A stretch of DNA of 64,000 nt from Streptosporangium carneum (GTDB lineage Bacteria > Actinomycetota > Actinomycetes > Streptosporangiales > Streptosporangiaceae). Shown in pieces: positions 16,571-25,845 of this stretch. Numbering within the stretch: the first letter of the stretch is position 1; each line of letters opens with the position of its first letter. Both the position numbers and the translations under genes were made by a program. The DNA lies in NCBI RefSeq assembly GCF_027922005.1, contig NZ_BSEV01000002.1, forward strand, positions 62,001 through 126,000, read 5' to 3'. The notes under the pieces are model-generated. The model was not told where the DNA came from, made no database searches, and saw only the letters and a program-made list of their open reading frames with translations.

Positions 16571-17242
16571 ATGATCCCCCTCGTCCGCTTCAAACTGGCC
16601 GCGTACGCACGGTCACACCGCCTGCTCCAGCCCATGATCGGGCTGGTCGCAATGCTGATCATCTTCTACTCGTCGACGGTCCCCCCGGGCAAGGAGCTGC
16701 CCTCGTACGGCGACTCGGCCGGACTGCTGATCATCGTCTTCGCCTGGGCCGCCCGCGGGCTGCTCGACACCGAGCCCCCGACGCAGAGACTGATCTCCAT
16801 GACCGCCGCGGGCCGCCCGAGCCGGGAGATCGTGGGAGGTCTGCTCGCCGCGCTCGTCGTCAACGTCGGCATGGCGGCGTTCGCGGTCGCGCTGCCCCTG
16901 GTCATCGGCTTCAGCGCCTTTCCCGGCCCCGGCGACCTGGCGCTCGGCATCGCGCTGCACCTGCTCGGGCTGAGCGTCGGAACCGCACTCGGCGCGCTCT
17001 CCAGCATGCCGATCGTGCTCTCCCCCGGCACCTCGATGATCGCCCTGTTCGGCGGCTACCTGGCCATGCTGCTGCTCAGCCTCACCCCGTTCGGCGGTTT
17101 CCTGGTGCCGATCATGCCGTGGATGCGGGCGGCGAACACCGGCACACTCGGCGCGGTCCTGCCCCAGATCGCCGCGGCGACGCTCCTGTGGACCGCGGTG
17201 GGCATGGCCGCCTACCTACGGCTGCGCCGCAACCGCCCCTGA
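16571..17242 (+). CDS. ABC transporter membrane protein
   Basis: A 223-residue protein with about six hydrophobic segments and a basic end (RLRRNRP), preceded by GGAGAGG. No domain is recognisable beyond its membrane topology. Its place directly after the ATPase gene identifies it as the partner permease of a two-component exporter. Substrate unknown. Confidence 0.75.
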   Translation: MIPLVRFKLAAYARSHRLLQPMIGLVAMLIIFYSSTVPPGKELPSYGDSAGLLIIVFAWAARGLLDTEPPTQRLISMTAAGRPSREIVGGLLAALVVNVGMAAFAVALPLVIGFSAFPGPGDLALGIALHLLGLSVGTALGALSSMPIVLSPGTSMIALFGGYLAMLLLSLTPFGGFLVPIMPWMRAANTGTLGAVLPQIAAATLLWTAVGMAAYLRLRRNRP

Positions 17243-17272
17243 GAGCCACGAGCCGCCTCACAGGCACGGCAG

Positions 17273-17376
17273 GGCGTGACGGCGCTCGGCGCGGGCCCGG
17301 GAGCGCTCGTCGCGGGGCGGCAAGGCGTGGCGGCGCTCGCGGCGCGGGCCCGGGGAGCGCTCGTCGCGGGGGCGGC
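17273..17376. repeat. GC-rich tandem duplication, about 50 bp
   Basis: Two adjacent copies, 17273-17321 and 17324-17376, share GGCGTG[a/g]CGGCGCTC, GGCGCGGGCCCGGG and AGCGCTCGTCGCGGGG, differing by one substitution and a few single G/C insertions. It lies between the convergent ABC membrane gene and rlmN. Confidence 0.85.
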
Positions 17377-17435
17377 CGGGAGGACGGCGGGAGGCGGCCG
17401 CCGGGGGCGCAGCCGTACGGTCCCGCCGCGAAGGG

Positions 17436-18560
17436 CTACTCGGCGGCGGCGAGCTGGCCGCAGGCTCCGTCGATCTCCCTGCCCCGGGTGTCGCGGACGG
17501 TCACCGGGACGCCGTGGAACTCCAGGCGGCGGACGAAGGCCCGTTCGTCCTCGGGGCGGGAGGCGGTCCACTTGGAGCCCGGGGTCGGGTTGAGCGGGAT
17601 CAGGTTGACGTGCACGAGCTTGTTCTTGATCAGCTTGCCGAGCAGGTCGGCCCGCCACTCCTGGTCGTTGATGTCCTTGATCAGGGCGTACTCGATGGAG
17701 ACGCGGCGCTTGGTCCTGGCCGCGTAGTCCCAGGCGGCGTCGAGGACCTCGGCGACCTTCCAGCGGGTGTTGATCGGCACCAGCGTGTCGCGGAGCTCGT
17801 CGTCCGGCGCGTGCAGGGAGAGCGCCAGCGTCACCGGCAGCCCCTCGTCGGCGAGCTTGCCGATCGCCGGCACCAGGCCGACCGTTGAGACGGTGATGCC
17901 GCGGGCGGAGATGCCCAGCCCCTCAGGAGCGGGCTCGACCATCCTGCGCACCGCGCCGACCACGGCCTTGTAGTTGGCCAGCGGCTCGCCCATGCCCATG
18001 AAGACGACGTTGCTGACCCGCCCGGGACCGCCGGGGACCTGGTTCGCGGCCAGGGCACGCGCTCCGGCGACGACCTGCTCGACGATCTCGGCGGTGGTCA
18101 TGTTGCGGGTCAGGCCCGCCTGGCCCGTGGCGCAGAACGGGCAGTTCATGCCGCAGCCCGCCTGGGAGGAGACACACATGGTCGTCCGGTCGGTGTAGCG
18201 CATCAGGACGGACTCGACCAGCGCGCCGTCGAACAGCCGCCACAACGTCTTACGGGTGGTGCCCGCGTCGGTCGTCATCTCCCTGACCGAGGTGAGCAAC
18301 GTGGGGAACAGCGCGGTGGCGAACTTCTCCCTGGCCGCGGCGGGCAGGTCCGTCATGAGCCGCGGATCGCCGTTGAGCTTCTCGAAGTAGTGCCGGGAGA
18401 GCTGGTCGGCACGGAACGGCTTCTCGCCCAGCTCGGCGACCGCGGCCCTGCGCTCGGCCATGGTCAGGTCGGCCAGGTGGCGCGCGGGCTTGGCCCGGCG
18501 GGGCGCCACGAAGGTGAGCTGGCCGGGGGCGGGAGCCCCGCTCTGGCTGGCAGTCGACAC
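17436..18560 (-). CDS. rlmN: 23S rRNA (adenine-2503-C2)-methyltransferase RlmN
   Basis: A 374-residue radical SAM enzyme. The [4Fe-4S]-binding CxxxCxxC is Cys136, Cys140, Cys143 ([10 protein letters not shown]). The SAM-binding GMGEP motif is present ([13 protein letters not shown]), and a C-terminal cysteine lies in DGACGQL, the residue that forms the methyl-transfer intermediate. It methylates A2503 of 23S rRNA and A37 of some tRNAs. I prefer GTG 18560 (AGAAGG 8 bp upstream) to a TTG two codons earlier. In actinobacteria it normally follows frr-cdsA; here it is separated by the SUFU gene. Confidence 0.95.
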   Translation of the reverse strand: MSTASQSGAPAPGQLTFVAPRRAKPARHLADLTMAERRAAVAELGEKPFRADQLSRHYFEKLNGDPRLMTDLPAAAREKFATALFPTLLTSVREMTTDAGTTRKTLWRLFDGALVESVLMRYTDRTTMCVSSQAGCGMNCPFCATGQAGLTRNMTTAEIVEQVVAGARALAANQVPGGPGRVSNVVFMGMGEPLANYKAVVGAVRRMVEPAPEGLGISARGITVSTVGLVPAIGKLADEGLPVTLALSLHAPDDELRDTLVPINTRWKVAEVLDAAWDYAARTKRRVSIEYALIKDINDQEWRADLLGKLIKNKLVHVNLIPLNPTPGSKWTASRPEDERAFVRRLEFHGVPVTVRDTRGREIDGACGQLAAAE

Positions 18561-18640
18561 GTCCAAAGCCTTCTCTCAACGGTTACGCGAATACTCGAAT
18601 AGGCGGAGCGGCGCTCGCCACTGATCTAGAGTCCGGAGGT

Positions 18641-19735
18641 ATGGCGACAATCCGCTCCACAGGCGAGCGGGGAGACGGCGTCGAGATCGTGTTCACCGAC
18701 GTCAATCCCTACGGGAGCCGCACACTGGTGGTCGAACGCGACGAGGCCTCCTCGGTAGCTTACCTGTGCGGACCCCAGGGCACGGTGCACGGAGCCGTAT
18801 GGCTGGCCAACCACGGCCCCGCTCCGGAGACGATCGATCTGGGCCGCCTCGACTCCGAGCTCCCCCCTGTGGCTCCCAGGGCCAACACCCGGCACCCCGA
18901 AGGCAGGCCGCCGCTGGGCGACCTGCGCCCACTGTGGTTCGAGGAGGGCGACGGCGTCGCCCTGTACGAGAACGACGAGCTGCTCGCGGTCATTCCTGGC
19001 TGGGCCGACATGAGCCGCGGCATGCCGGGCTACTGCCTGGAGGCCGTGGGCGAGTCCCCGTTCGCCTGGTCGCTCGAGGAGGCCCTCGAAGGCCTGGCCC
19101 CCCGACTGGAAAGGGCACGCGCCTACTGGGACTGGCGCGGCGGCGACGGATCCTGGGCGACGTTCCAGCAGTTCGTGATGGGCCACCTGGACCGGACCGC
19201 CGGGATGGCGGGCAGGTTCTGGGACGCGGGCGGCGAGCGGCTGCCCACGGTCGGCATCACCGAACGGCCGCCCGAGGGGGACCGGGAGTACACCATCCTG
19301 TCCACGGTGGGGATGAGCTGCCAGCCGATGCCCACCGTCGAGCAGTACATCGAACGCCCTGAGGCCCACGCCCGGGTCGAGCTGGCCGTCGCCACCCCCG
19401 GCGACGCGCGCGACGCGGCACGGCTCTTCCTGTGGCTGGCCCAGTACCCCTGGCATTCGGTCACCTGGCTGGGGCACGGACACACCGCGAAGTGGTACCA
19501 CCGCCCTGAGACGTTCCCGCTCGGCTCCGCCTACAGCGGCGTCATCATGCTGACCGGCCTGCCCGGACTGCCCGACCTGTCGGGCTTCGTCTTCGGCGGG
19601 GACGCCGTGCAGTGGCTGTGGCTGATCCCCGTCACCGCGGAGGAGCTGCACCTGGTCGCGGAGTCGGGCTATCGCGCGCTGCTCCCCCGCCTTTCGGCCG
19701 CCCGGCTCACCGGGACGCCCCCCGGGACAGGATGA
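18641..19735 (+). CDS. SUFU-domain (suppressor of fused-like) protein
   Basis: A 364-residue soluble protein. The C-terminal half (about 190-355) fits the bacterial SUFU fold: TILSTVGMSCQPMP, RVELAVATP, an FLWLAQYPWHS segment, then LLPVTA-type residues and HLVAESG. The N-terminal half is a separate small domain with LCGPQGTVHGAVW. Bacterial SUFU proteins are often immunity proteins or uncharacterised. No toxin gene is adjacent. GGAGGT is almost abutting the ATG. It interrupts the usual cdsA-rlmN adjacency on the opposite strand. Confidence 0.75.
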   Translation: MATIRSTGERGDGVEIVFTDVNPYGSRTLVVERDEASSVAYLCGPQGTVHGAVWLANHGPAPETIDLGRLDSELPPVAPRANTRHPEGRPPLGDLRPLWFEEGDGVALYENDELLAVIPGWADMSRGMPGYCLEAVGESPFAWSLEEALEGLAPRLERARAYWDWRGGDGSWATFQQFVMGHLDRTAGMAGRFWDAGGERLPTVGITERPPEGDREYTILSTVGMSCQPMPTVEQYIERPEAHARVELAVATPGDARDAARLFLWLAQYPWHSVTWLGHGHTAKWYHRPETFPLGSAYSGVIMLTGLPGLPDLSGFVFGGDAVQWLWLIPVTAEELHLVAESGYRALLPRLSAARLTGTPPGTG

Positions 19736-19829
19736 ACCGGCCTCGACTCACCGGACCCACATGGGCCGGGGCCCGCACCGGCCCCGAGGCGCGGCTCGCA
19801 CCGGCCTCACACCGCTTCACACCGGTGCC

Positions 19830-20663
19830 TCACACCAGCAGGGTGAGCAGGGCCCAGACCGGAATCAGCGCCGCGACGAGAGAGTCGAGGCGGTCCATGA
19901 GGCCGCCGTGCCCCGGCAGCACGCTGCCCATGTCCTTGACGCCGAGATCCCGCTTGATCACCGACTCGACGAGGTCCCCGAGCGTGGCGAAGACCACCGC
20001 GACCGCGCCGATCAGCACGCCCTTCCAGACGGCGTCCTCCAGCAGCCACGCCACCAGCCAGCCGCCGACGGCCATGCACGCCAGGGCGGAGCCCGCGAAG
20101 CCCTCCCAGGTCTTCTTCGGGCTGATCAGCGGCGACATCTTGTGCCTGCCGAAGGAGATGCCCGCGAAGTATCCGCCGATGTCGCTCGCGGCCGTGGTGG
20201 CGATGAACACGACCACCCGGTCCGGCCCCTGGTCGGGGTTGGCGAGCAGGAGCGCCACGAATCCGGCGAGCAGCGAGGGATAGACGGTGACCAGGACGGT
20301 CGCGGAGATGTCGCGGACGTAGCCTTCCGTCCCCTGGAACATCCGCCAGATCATCAGCACGAGCACGGTCATCGCGAAGACGCCGACCAGCCACGCGGGA
20401 CCGTCCTGCCCGCCCCAGTAGGCGCCGCAGATCATGGCCGTCATCCCGACCAGGACCGGGATCGTCGGAACGGTGATGTCCCTGGCCTCGAACGACTTGA
20501 CGAGCTCCGTCACGCCAATGCCGACCGCCGCGACCAGCACGGCCAGGAAGAGCCACTCGACGAGGTAGAGGGAGGCGATGATGACCACCCCCAGGCCTGC
20601 GCCCACCGCGATCGCGGCAGGAAGATTCCGGCCGGTACGGCTACCGCCCGCCGCAGATTCCAA
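19830..20663 (-). CDS. cdsA: phosphatidate cytidylyltransferase
   Basis: A 277-residue membrane enzyme that makes CDP-diacylglycerol from CTP and phosphatidate. About eight membrane segments are followed by the CDP-DAG synthase signature: SVIKRDLGVKDMGSVLPGHG, then GLMDRLDSL. ISPKKTWEGF is also typical. The start is TTG at 20663, just after TAGGA. It is the last gene of the rpsB-tsf-pyrH-frr-cdsA run, 70 bp after frr with a strong hairpin in between. Confidence 0.93.
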   Translation of the reverse strand: MESAAGGSRTGRNLPAAIAVGAGLGVVIIASLYLVEWLFLAVLVAAVGIGVTELVKSFEARDITVPTIPVLVGMTAMICGAYWGGQDGPAWLVGVFAMTVLVLMIWRMFQGTEGYVRDISATVLVTVYPSLLAGFVALLLANPDQGPDRVVVFIATTAASDIGGYFAGISFGRHKMSPLISPKKTWEGFAGSALACMAVGGWLVAWLLEDAVWKGVLIGAVAVVFATLGDLVESVIKRDLGVKDMGSVLPGHGGLMDRLDSLVAALIPVWALLTLLV

Positions 20664-20686
20664 GAGGTCCTACTCTCATACGCAAA

Positions 20687-20726
20687 ATCCTTGCCCCGCG
20701 CGGGAAGGCCCGGGCGGGACAAGGAT
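20687..20726 (-). terminator. hairpin between frr and cdsA
   Basis: Arms ATCCTTGCCCCGC and its near complement GCGGGACAAGGAT pair at all but one position around a GC loop. On the minus strand it is followed by ATTTTG. It sits between the frr stop and the cdsA start, so it could attenuate cdsA transcription. Confidence 0.65.
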
Positions 20727-20733
20727 CACGGGC

Positions 20734-21291
20734 TCAGACTTCGAGCAGCTCGGCTTCCTTGTGCTTGAGCAGCTCGTCGATCTTGGCTACGTGCCTCTGA
20801 GTGAGGTCGTCGAGCTCCTTCTCCGCGCGACGCACCTCGTCCTCACCGGCCTCGCCGTCCTTGACCATCTTGTCGAGGGTCTCCTTGGCGTGGCGGCGGA
20901 TGTTGCGGATGGAGACCCTGGACTGCTCCGCCTTGCCCCGGGCGACCTTGATGTACTCCTTGCGGCGCTCCTCCGACAGCTCGGGGAAGGCCACGCGGAT
21001 GACCTGGCCGTCGTTGCCCGGGTTGACACCCAGGTCGGAGTTGCGGATCGCCTTCTCGATCGCGGCCATCGAACCCTTGTCAAAGGGCTGGATGACGACC
21101 ATGCGAGCCTCGGGGACGTGGAACGAGGCCAGCTGCTGAATGGGCGTGAGAGCCCCGTAGTACTCAGCGCTGATCTTGTTGAACATCGACGGGGTGACTC
21201 GGCCCGTGCGAATGCCGGCGAAGTCGTCCTTCGCCACGGACACGGCCTTCTCCATCTTTTCTTCGGCTTCGAAGAGAGTTTCGTCAATCAC
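20734..21291 (-). CDS. frr: ribosome recycling factor
   Basis: A 185-residue protein, the standard RRF length, colinear throughout: [51 protein letters not shown] and the C-terminal [13 protein letters not shown]. It splits post-termination ribosomes with EF-G. GTG start at 21291 has GGGAG upstream. It follows pyrH by 211 bp of repeat-like spacer. Confidence 0.97.
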   Translation of the reverse strand: MIDETLFEAEEKMEKAVSVAKDDFAGIRTGRVTPSMFNKISAEYYGALTPIQQLASFHVPEARMVVIQPFDKGSMAAIEKAIRNSDLGVNPGNDGQVIRVAFPELSEERRKEYIKVARGKAEQSRVSIRNIRRHAKETLDKMVKDGEAGEDEVRRAEKELDDLTQRHVAKIDELLKHKEAELLEV

Positions 21292-21382
21292 AGCGGCTCC
21301 CTGCCTTCTCGGTCACTCACCATTCCACACTCGCATCGCGGAACGCCGTCCCGCCGGAGGAGCACCTCCAGCCGTGCCGCCC

Positions 21383-21502
21383 CCGCTCCGCTCGCCGTGG
21401 TCAGGCTCGTTCCCCGTCTCTTGGGTCACTCACCCTCCCCGCTCACTCCACGGGAGACTCCTGCGTCGCCTACCGCTTCGCTCGCTGCGTCAGGTTCGCT
21501 CC

Positions 21503-21503
<1 letters not shown>
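21383..21503. repeat. imperfect direct repeat between pyrH and frr
   Basis: About 32 bases beginning CCGCTCCGCTCGCC at 21383 recur as CCGCTTCGCTCGCT from 21472, including GTCAGG[c/t]TCG[t/c]TCCC. The second copy touches the pyrH stop codon. The rest of the 211-bp gap shows no gene. Confidence 0.6.
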
Positions 21504-22291
<788 letters not shown>

Positions 22292-22323
22292 TTAGCGCGC
22301 TGATGAGAGAAGCTGGGTCAAGC

Positions 22324-23157
22324 CTAAGCCTGGCCGACCTTGAAGCGGACGAAGGCCTGGACCTGAACGCCGTTCTCGCCGGCGAACTTCGCCACGGTCT
22401 TCTTGTTGTCCTTGACGAAGGCCTGCTCAAGCAGGGTGAAGTCCTTGTACCAGCCGTTGATGCGACCATCGACGATCTTGGCGATGGCGGCCTCGGGCTT
22501 GCCCTCCTCGCGGGTCATCTCCTCGAAGAGCGCACGCTCCTTCTCGATGACGTCGGCGGGAACCTCGGCGGGGTTGAGGTACTTCGGAGCCATCGCGGCG
22601 GCGTGCTGCGCGATGTCCTTGGCGACCTCGGCGTTGGCGCTGTCGAGCTGGACCAGCACGCCGACGGCCGGCGGAAGCTGCGGGTCGGTCTTGTGCATGT
22701 AGGCGCCGATGAAGCCACCCTCGAGCACCGCGAACCGGCGGATCTCGATCTTCTCGCCGAGCGCGGCGTTGGCCTCGTCCAGCTGCTCCTTGACGGACTT
22801 GCCGTCGAGGACGGACTCCAGCAGGGAGGGCACGTCGGCGGGCTTGGTGGCCAGGATGTGCGTGACGACCTGGGCCGCGAGCTCCTGGAAACGCTCACCC
22901 TTGGCGACGAAGTCGGTCTCGCAGTTGAGCTCGAGCAGCGCGGCGGCGGAGTCGCCGTCCTGCTTGAGGGCGACCAGGCCGTTGGAGGCGGTGCGAGCCT
23001 CGCGCTTGCCGACGTCCTTGGCGCCCTTGAGACGCAGGAGCTCGACGGCGCGGTCGAAGTCGCCCTCGGACTCCTCAAGAGCCTTCTTGCAGTCCATCAT
23101 GCCGGCGGCGGTCAGCTCACGAAGCCGCTTGACGTCGGCCATGTTCACGGAAGCCAT
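22324..23157 (-). CDS. tsf: translation elongation factor Ts
   Basis: A 277-residue guanine-nucleotide exchange factor for EF-Tu. The N-terminal UBA-like module (MADVKRLRELTAAGMMDCKK) and the core motif ELNCETDFVAK are intact. ATG 23157 is preceded by GAGGAAAAG; ATG five codons later is a second possible start. It follows rpsB by 147 bp, a gap filled by two strong hairpins. Confidence 0.97.
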   Translation of the reverse strand: MASVNMADVKRLRELTAAGMMDCKKALEESEGDFDRAVELLRLKGAKDVGKREARTASNGLVALKQDGDSAAALLELNCETDFVAKGERFQELAAQVVTHILATKPADVPSLLESVLDGKSVKEQLDEANAALGEKIEIRRFAVLEGGFIGAYMHKTDPQLPPAVGVLVQLDSANAEVAKDIAQHAAAMAPKYLNPAEVPADVIEKERALFEEMTREEGKPEAAIAKIVDGRINGWYKDFTLLEQAFVKDNKKTVAKFAGENGVQVQAFVRFKVGQA

Positions 23158-23224
23158 TGTCTTTTCCTCGTGGGGATCATCACTGATCTCAGAAGTCGGC
23201 ATGAGATCAGGTGGCTGGGTGGAT

Positions 23225-23259
23225 CGGGTGGGCGCCCCTGTGACGAGCGCGCCCACCCG
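23225..23259 (-). terminator. hairpin 2 in the rpsB-tsf gap
   Basis: Eleven-base perfect arms CGGGTGGGCGC (23225-23235) and GCGCCCACCCG (23249-23259). It has no T-tract on the minus strand. It lies 68 bases before the tsf start. Confidence 0.6.
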
Positions 23260-23276
23260 GAAAAGAGCCTTGCGGG

Positions 23277-23297
23277 TCGTACGGCTGCGCCGTACGA
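23277..23297 (-). terminator. hairpin 1 in the rpsB-tsf gap
   Basis: Nine-base perfect arms TCGTACGGC and GCCGTACGA around a TGC loop, 8 bases after the rpsB stop codon. Together with the hairpin at 23225-23259 it probably sets an rpsB:tsf expression ratio. Confidence 0.6.
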
Positions 23298-23304
23298 GAG
23301 AGGC

Positions 23305-24249
23305 CTAGGCCTGCTTGTCGTCGGCCTCGGCGGCCGGAGCGGCGGCCTCGGCGTCGGCGTCGTTCTCGGCGACCGGGGCGGCGGCCTCAGCCTCAGCCTC
23401 AGCCTCGGCGACCGGAGCGGCGGCCTCAGCGGCCGGGGCAGCGGCCTCGGCGGCCGGGGCGTTCTCGGCGCCCGCGAGCAGCTCCTGCTCCCACTCGGCC
23501 AGCGGCTCGGCGCCACCGGCGACGGCCGGCTTGTCGTCGCCGCGGCTGACACCGGCGCGGGCCATGAGGCCGGCGGCGACGGCGTCGGCGACGACGCGGG
23601 TCAGCAGGCCGACGGCGCGGATGGCGTCGTCGTTACCCGGGATCGGGTAGTCGACCTCGTCCGGGTCACAGTTGGTGTCGAGGATCGCGACGACCGGGAT
23701 GTTGAGCTTACGGGCCTCGCTGATCCCGATGTGCTCCTTCTTGGTGTCGACGACCCACACCGCGCTGGGCACGCGGGACATGTCGCGGATGCCGCCGAGG
23801 GTGCGCTCCAGCTTCTCCTTCTCGCGGCGGCGCATGAGGAGCTCCTTCTTGGTGAGCCCCGAGCCGGCCACGTTGTCGAAGTCGAGCTCCTCGAGCTCCT
23901 TCAGACGCTGGAGCCTCTTGTGCACGGTGGAGAAGTTGGTGAGCATGCCACCCAGCCAGCGCTGGTTGACGTACGGCATGCCGACGCGCGCGGCCTGCTC
24001 GGCGATGGCCTCCTGGGCCTGCTTCTTCGTGCCGATGAACATGATCGTGCCGCCGTGCGCGACGGTCTCCTTGACGAAGTCGTAGGCCCTGTCGATGTAG
24101 GACAGCGACTTCTGGAGGTCGATGATGTAGATGCCGTTGCGCTCGGTGAAGATGAAGCGCTTCATCTTCGGGTTCCAGCGACGGGTCTGGTGGCCGAAGT
24201 GGACGCCGCTCTCGAGCAGCTGTCGCATGGTGACGACGGGGGTGGACAT
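23305..24249 (-). CDS. rpsB: 30S ribosomal protein S2
   Basis: A 314-residue S2. The conserved core ([42 protein letters not shown]-like [13 protein letters not shown]) ends near residue 255. After it comes a low-complexity tail of Ala, Glu and Pro, including [11 protein letters not shown], seen in many actinomycete S2 proteins and probably disordered. ATG 24249 has GGAGG upstream; the longer in-frame reading crosses the structured leader. Confidence 0.97.
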   Translation of the reverse strand: MSTPVVTMRQLLESGVHFGHQTRRWNPKMKRFIFTERNGIYIIDLQKSLSYIDRAYDFVKETVAHGGTIMFIGTKKQAQEAIAEQAARVGMPYVNQRWLGGMLTNFSTVHKRLQRLKELEELDFDNVAGSGLTKKELLMRRREKEKLERTLGGIRDMSRVPSAVWVVDTKKEHIGISEARKLNIPVVAILDTNCDPDEVDYPIPGNDDAIRAVGLLTRVVADAVAAGLMARAGVSRGDDKPAVAGGAEPLAEWEQELLAGAENAPAAEAAAPAAEAAAPVAEAEAEAEAAAPVAENDADAEAAAPAAEADDKQA

Positions 24250-24263
24250 GTGATTGTCCTCCA

Positions 24264-24340
24264 GGTCGGAGCGCCCATCGCTGGGCGCTGTTCTCGGTTT
24301 GGCGCGGCGGTCCTCGACCGCCGCCCTGATGCTCCGAACC
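24264..24340 (-). promoter_or_regulatory. structured rpsB leader, three-way-junction-like
   Basis: Two perfect hairpins, AGCGCCCA/TGGGCGCT (24270-24289) and CGGCGGT/ACCGCCG (24305-24323), are enclosed by a closing stem GGTCGG (24264-24269) with CCGAACC (24334-24340, one bulge). The closing stem lies next to the Shine-Dalgarno GGAGG. The geometry suits an S2-binding autoregulatory mRNA element, which is inferred rather than known here. Confidence 0.55.
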
Positions 24341-24629
24341 GACTCCAGCCGGGCTCTCACCCGGACCGAGGGGACGGTTCTTGACGGGGCATGCGAAGTC
24401 GGCCCGCACGTGGCAGGCCATCGAAAAGTGTACCCTCAGCCAGGCCTCACGCTGACCTCAGCGCGTCAACCGGCCCCTGCCTGTCGCGAGGAAACCCCAC
24501 ACGGTCCCCGAACGACACACCGCCCCCACCCCCCGCACCCCTCACCCGCCGCGACGCCTCCCCCCGCCCTTCCCGTCCCGGCACCATGGGCCCCACGACC
24601 CTCACAGCCGCGCCCCGCGCCCCCACACC

Positions 24630-24849
24630 CCCAAGACGTCGCAACACCACAACGTCACCTTCGACACCACGAGGTCTCACGGCACCACGCCCGACTCTCA
24701 CAACACCACGTCGCCCCTGGCACCGACTCTCACAGCACCGCACCCGTGCCACCCCGGGACCACATCCCACAGCACCGCACCACGCGACGCCCAAGACGTC
24801 GTAGCACCACAGCGTCACCTTCGACACCACCAGGTCTCACAGCACCACG
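24630..24849. repeat. 60-bp direct repeat, two copies 160 bp apart
   Basis: 24630-24689 and 24790-24849 match at 55 of 60 positions without gaps; both contain CGTCACCTTCGACACCAC and AGGTCTCAC. The 100 bp between them is similar low-complexity DNA. No inverted ends or target-site duplication are visible. Confidence 0.9.
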
Positions 24850-24947
24850 GTTACAACCTCGCGGCGACCACAGCCTCGACTCACCCAAGCGTCCGTCGAC
24901 TCTCAACGCCACGCGTAACTCTCACAACACCGCCCTCGCACCCGCAC

Positions 24948-24995
24948 CACCCCGCGATCACAACCCCACAGCACCCCGCGATCACAACCCCACAG
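24948..24995. repeat. 24-bp exact tandem duplication
   Basis: The unit CACCCCGCGATCACAACC plus CCACAG occurs twice in direct succession, 24948-24971 and 24972-24995, with no mismatch. Confidence 0.92.
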
Positions 24996-25112
24996 ACCCC
25001 ATCCGTGTCTTCCCGCACCGTTCCGCATCCTCGGCGCCGGTACGGCGAGCCGCGACGCGGAGCAGGTCGGCGCCGGTCGACGGTGAGCACCCGGGGAACG
25101 CCTCCGGCCGCC

Positions 25113-25736
25113 TCACCGACCGTCGTCGGGGAGCCCGCTGTCGCGGGGAAGCCCGTGCGGACGCCGCTCGGCGCGGGGGAAGAGGTTGACCTGGGCCTCG
25201 GAGACCCTCGCCCCCACCGGAGCCTCGGACCTGTCCCTCCGGGTGACCCGGTAGGGGGCCAGCAGGTCGTCAATGCGGTTGTTCAGTTCCTTCAGCTCCT
25301 CGGCGTCCACCAGCAGGACGGTGCGGGTGAACACCGAGGCCTCGCGCCACTCCCGCGACTCCCGGTCGAAGTTGTCCAGGGCGCGGGCCACCTCGTCGGC
25401 CGCCTGGTCGCGCACGGCCTTGATCAGCAGGTCCTTGGCCGCCCGCACCTCGGGCCGGTCGTCCGGGTCGGGGGAGACGGCCACGCCACGGGGGCCGGAA
25501 CGCCACAGCCTCTCCCTGCCGTCGCCGCGAGCGGGCGCGTCCTCGGCGAAGCCGTACTTGGCGAGCATGCGCAGGTGGTAGCTGGCCGCGCTCGGCGTGA
25601 CGCCGACGACCTCTGCGACCTCTGTCGCGGTCGCGGGCCCCTCGACCTGGAGCCGGTTCAGAATCGCCAGTCGCGCGGGATGGGCGAGCGCGCGCATCGC
25701 CACGGGATCGGTGAGCGGCTCGCGTGCCTGGGTCAT
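25113..25736 (-). CDS. ArsR-family HTH regulator
   Basis: A 207-residue regulator with an N-terminal winged helix (AHPARLAILNRLQVEGP, then TEVAEVVGVTPSAASYHLRML, residues about 14-65) and a longer C-terminal domain with no metal-binding cysteines. It belongs to the ArsR/SmtB-like group often found beside MFS exporters in actinomycetes. It is divergent from the MFS gene, with three 22-bp iterons between. I use ATG 25736; a TTG two codons upstream is possible. It probably represses the exporter and itself. Confidence 0.88.
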   Translation of the reverse strand: MTQAREPLTDPVAMRALAHPARLAILNRLQVEGPATATEVAEVVGVTPSAASYHLRMLAKYGFAEDAPARGDGRERLWRSGPRGVAVSPDPDDRPEVRAAKDLLIKAVRDQAADEVARALDNFDRESREWREASVFTRTVLLVDAEELKELNNRIDDLLAPYRVTRRDRSEAPVGARVSEAQVNLFPRAERRPHGLPRDSGLPDDGR

Positions 25737-25762
25737 GTGCAAACCGTACCCACTTCATGTCT

Positions 25763-25828
25763 GAAGGATTGCCTTCACAACTATGAAGGACTACCTTCAC
25801 AGTTGTGAAGCACTCCCTTCACAAATGC
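25763..25828. promoter_or_regulatory. three 22-bp iterons, candidate ArsR operator
   Basis: GAAG followed by CCTTCACA recurs with starts at 25763, 25785 and 25807, an exact 22-bp period (two helical turns). The GAAG/CTTC pairing makes each junction a dyad; the best is TTCACA-GT-TGTGAA at 25796-25809. The array fills the gap between the divergent ArsR and MFS starts. Confidence 0.75.
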
Positions 25829-25845
25829 CCGTCCAGGAAAGCGGC

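Larger units (their letters stand above)
24341..25112. other. G-poor low-complexity spacer upstream of rpsB
   Basis: About 770 bp with strong strand bias: in 24661-24720 I count 28 C and 12 G on the plus strand. It is composed of short CACAACACCAC-like motifs, a 60-bp direct repeat and a 24-bp tandem repeat, annotated separately. ORFs crossing it encode Pro/Thr/His-rich low-complexity sequence and I do not accept them as genes. The rpsB promoter must lie at its left end. Confidence 0.7.

Noticed and set aside
24254-25189. Long plus-strand ORF across the rpsB upstream spacer
   Set aside because: It encodes Pro/Thr/His-rich low complexity produced by C-rich repeats, begins inside the rpsB leader and has no ribosome site or family resemblance.
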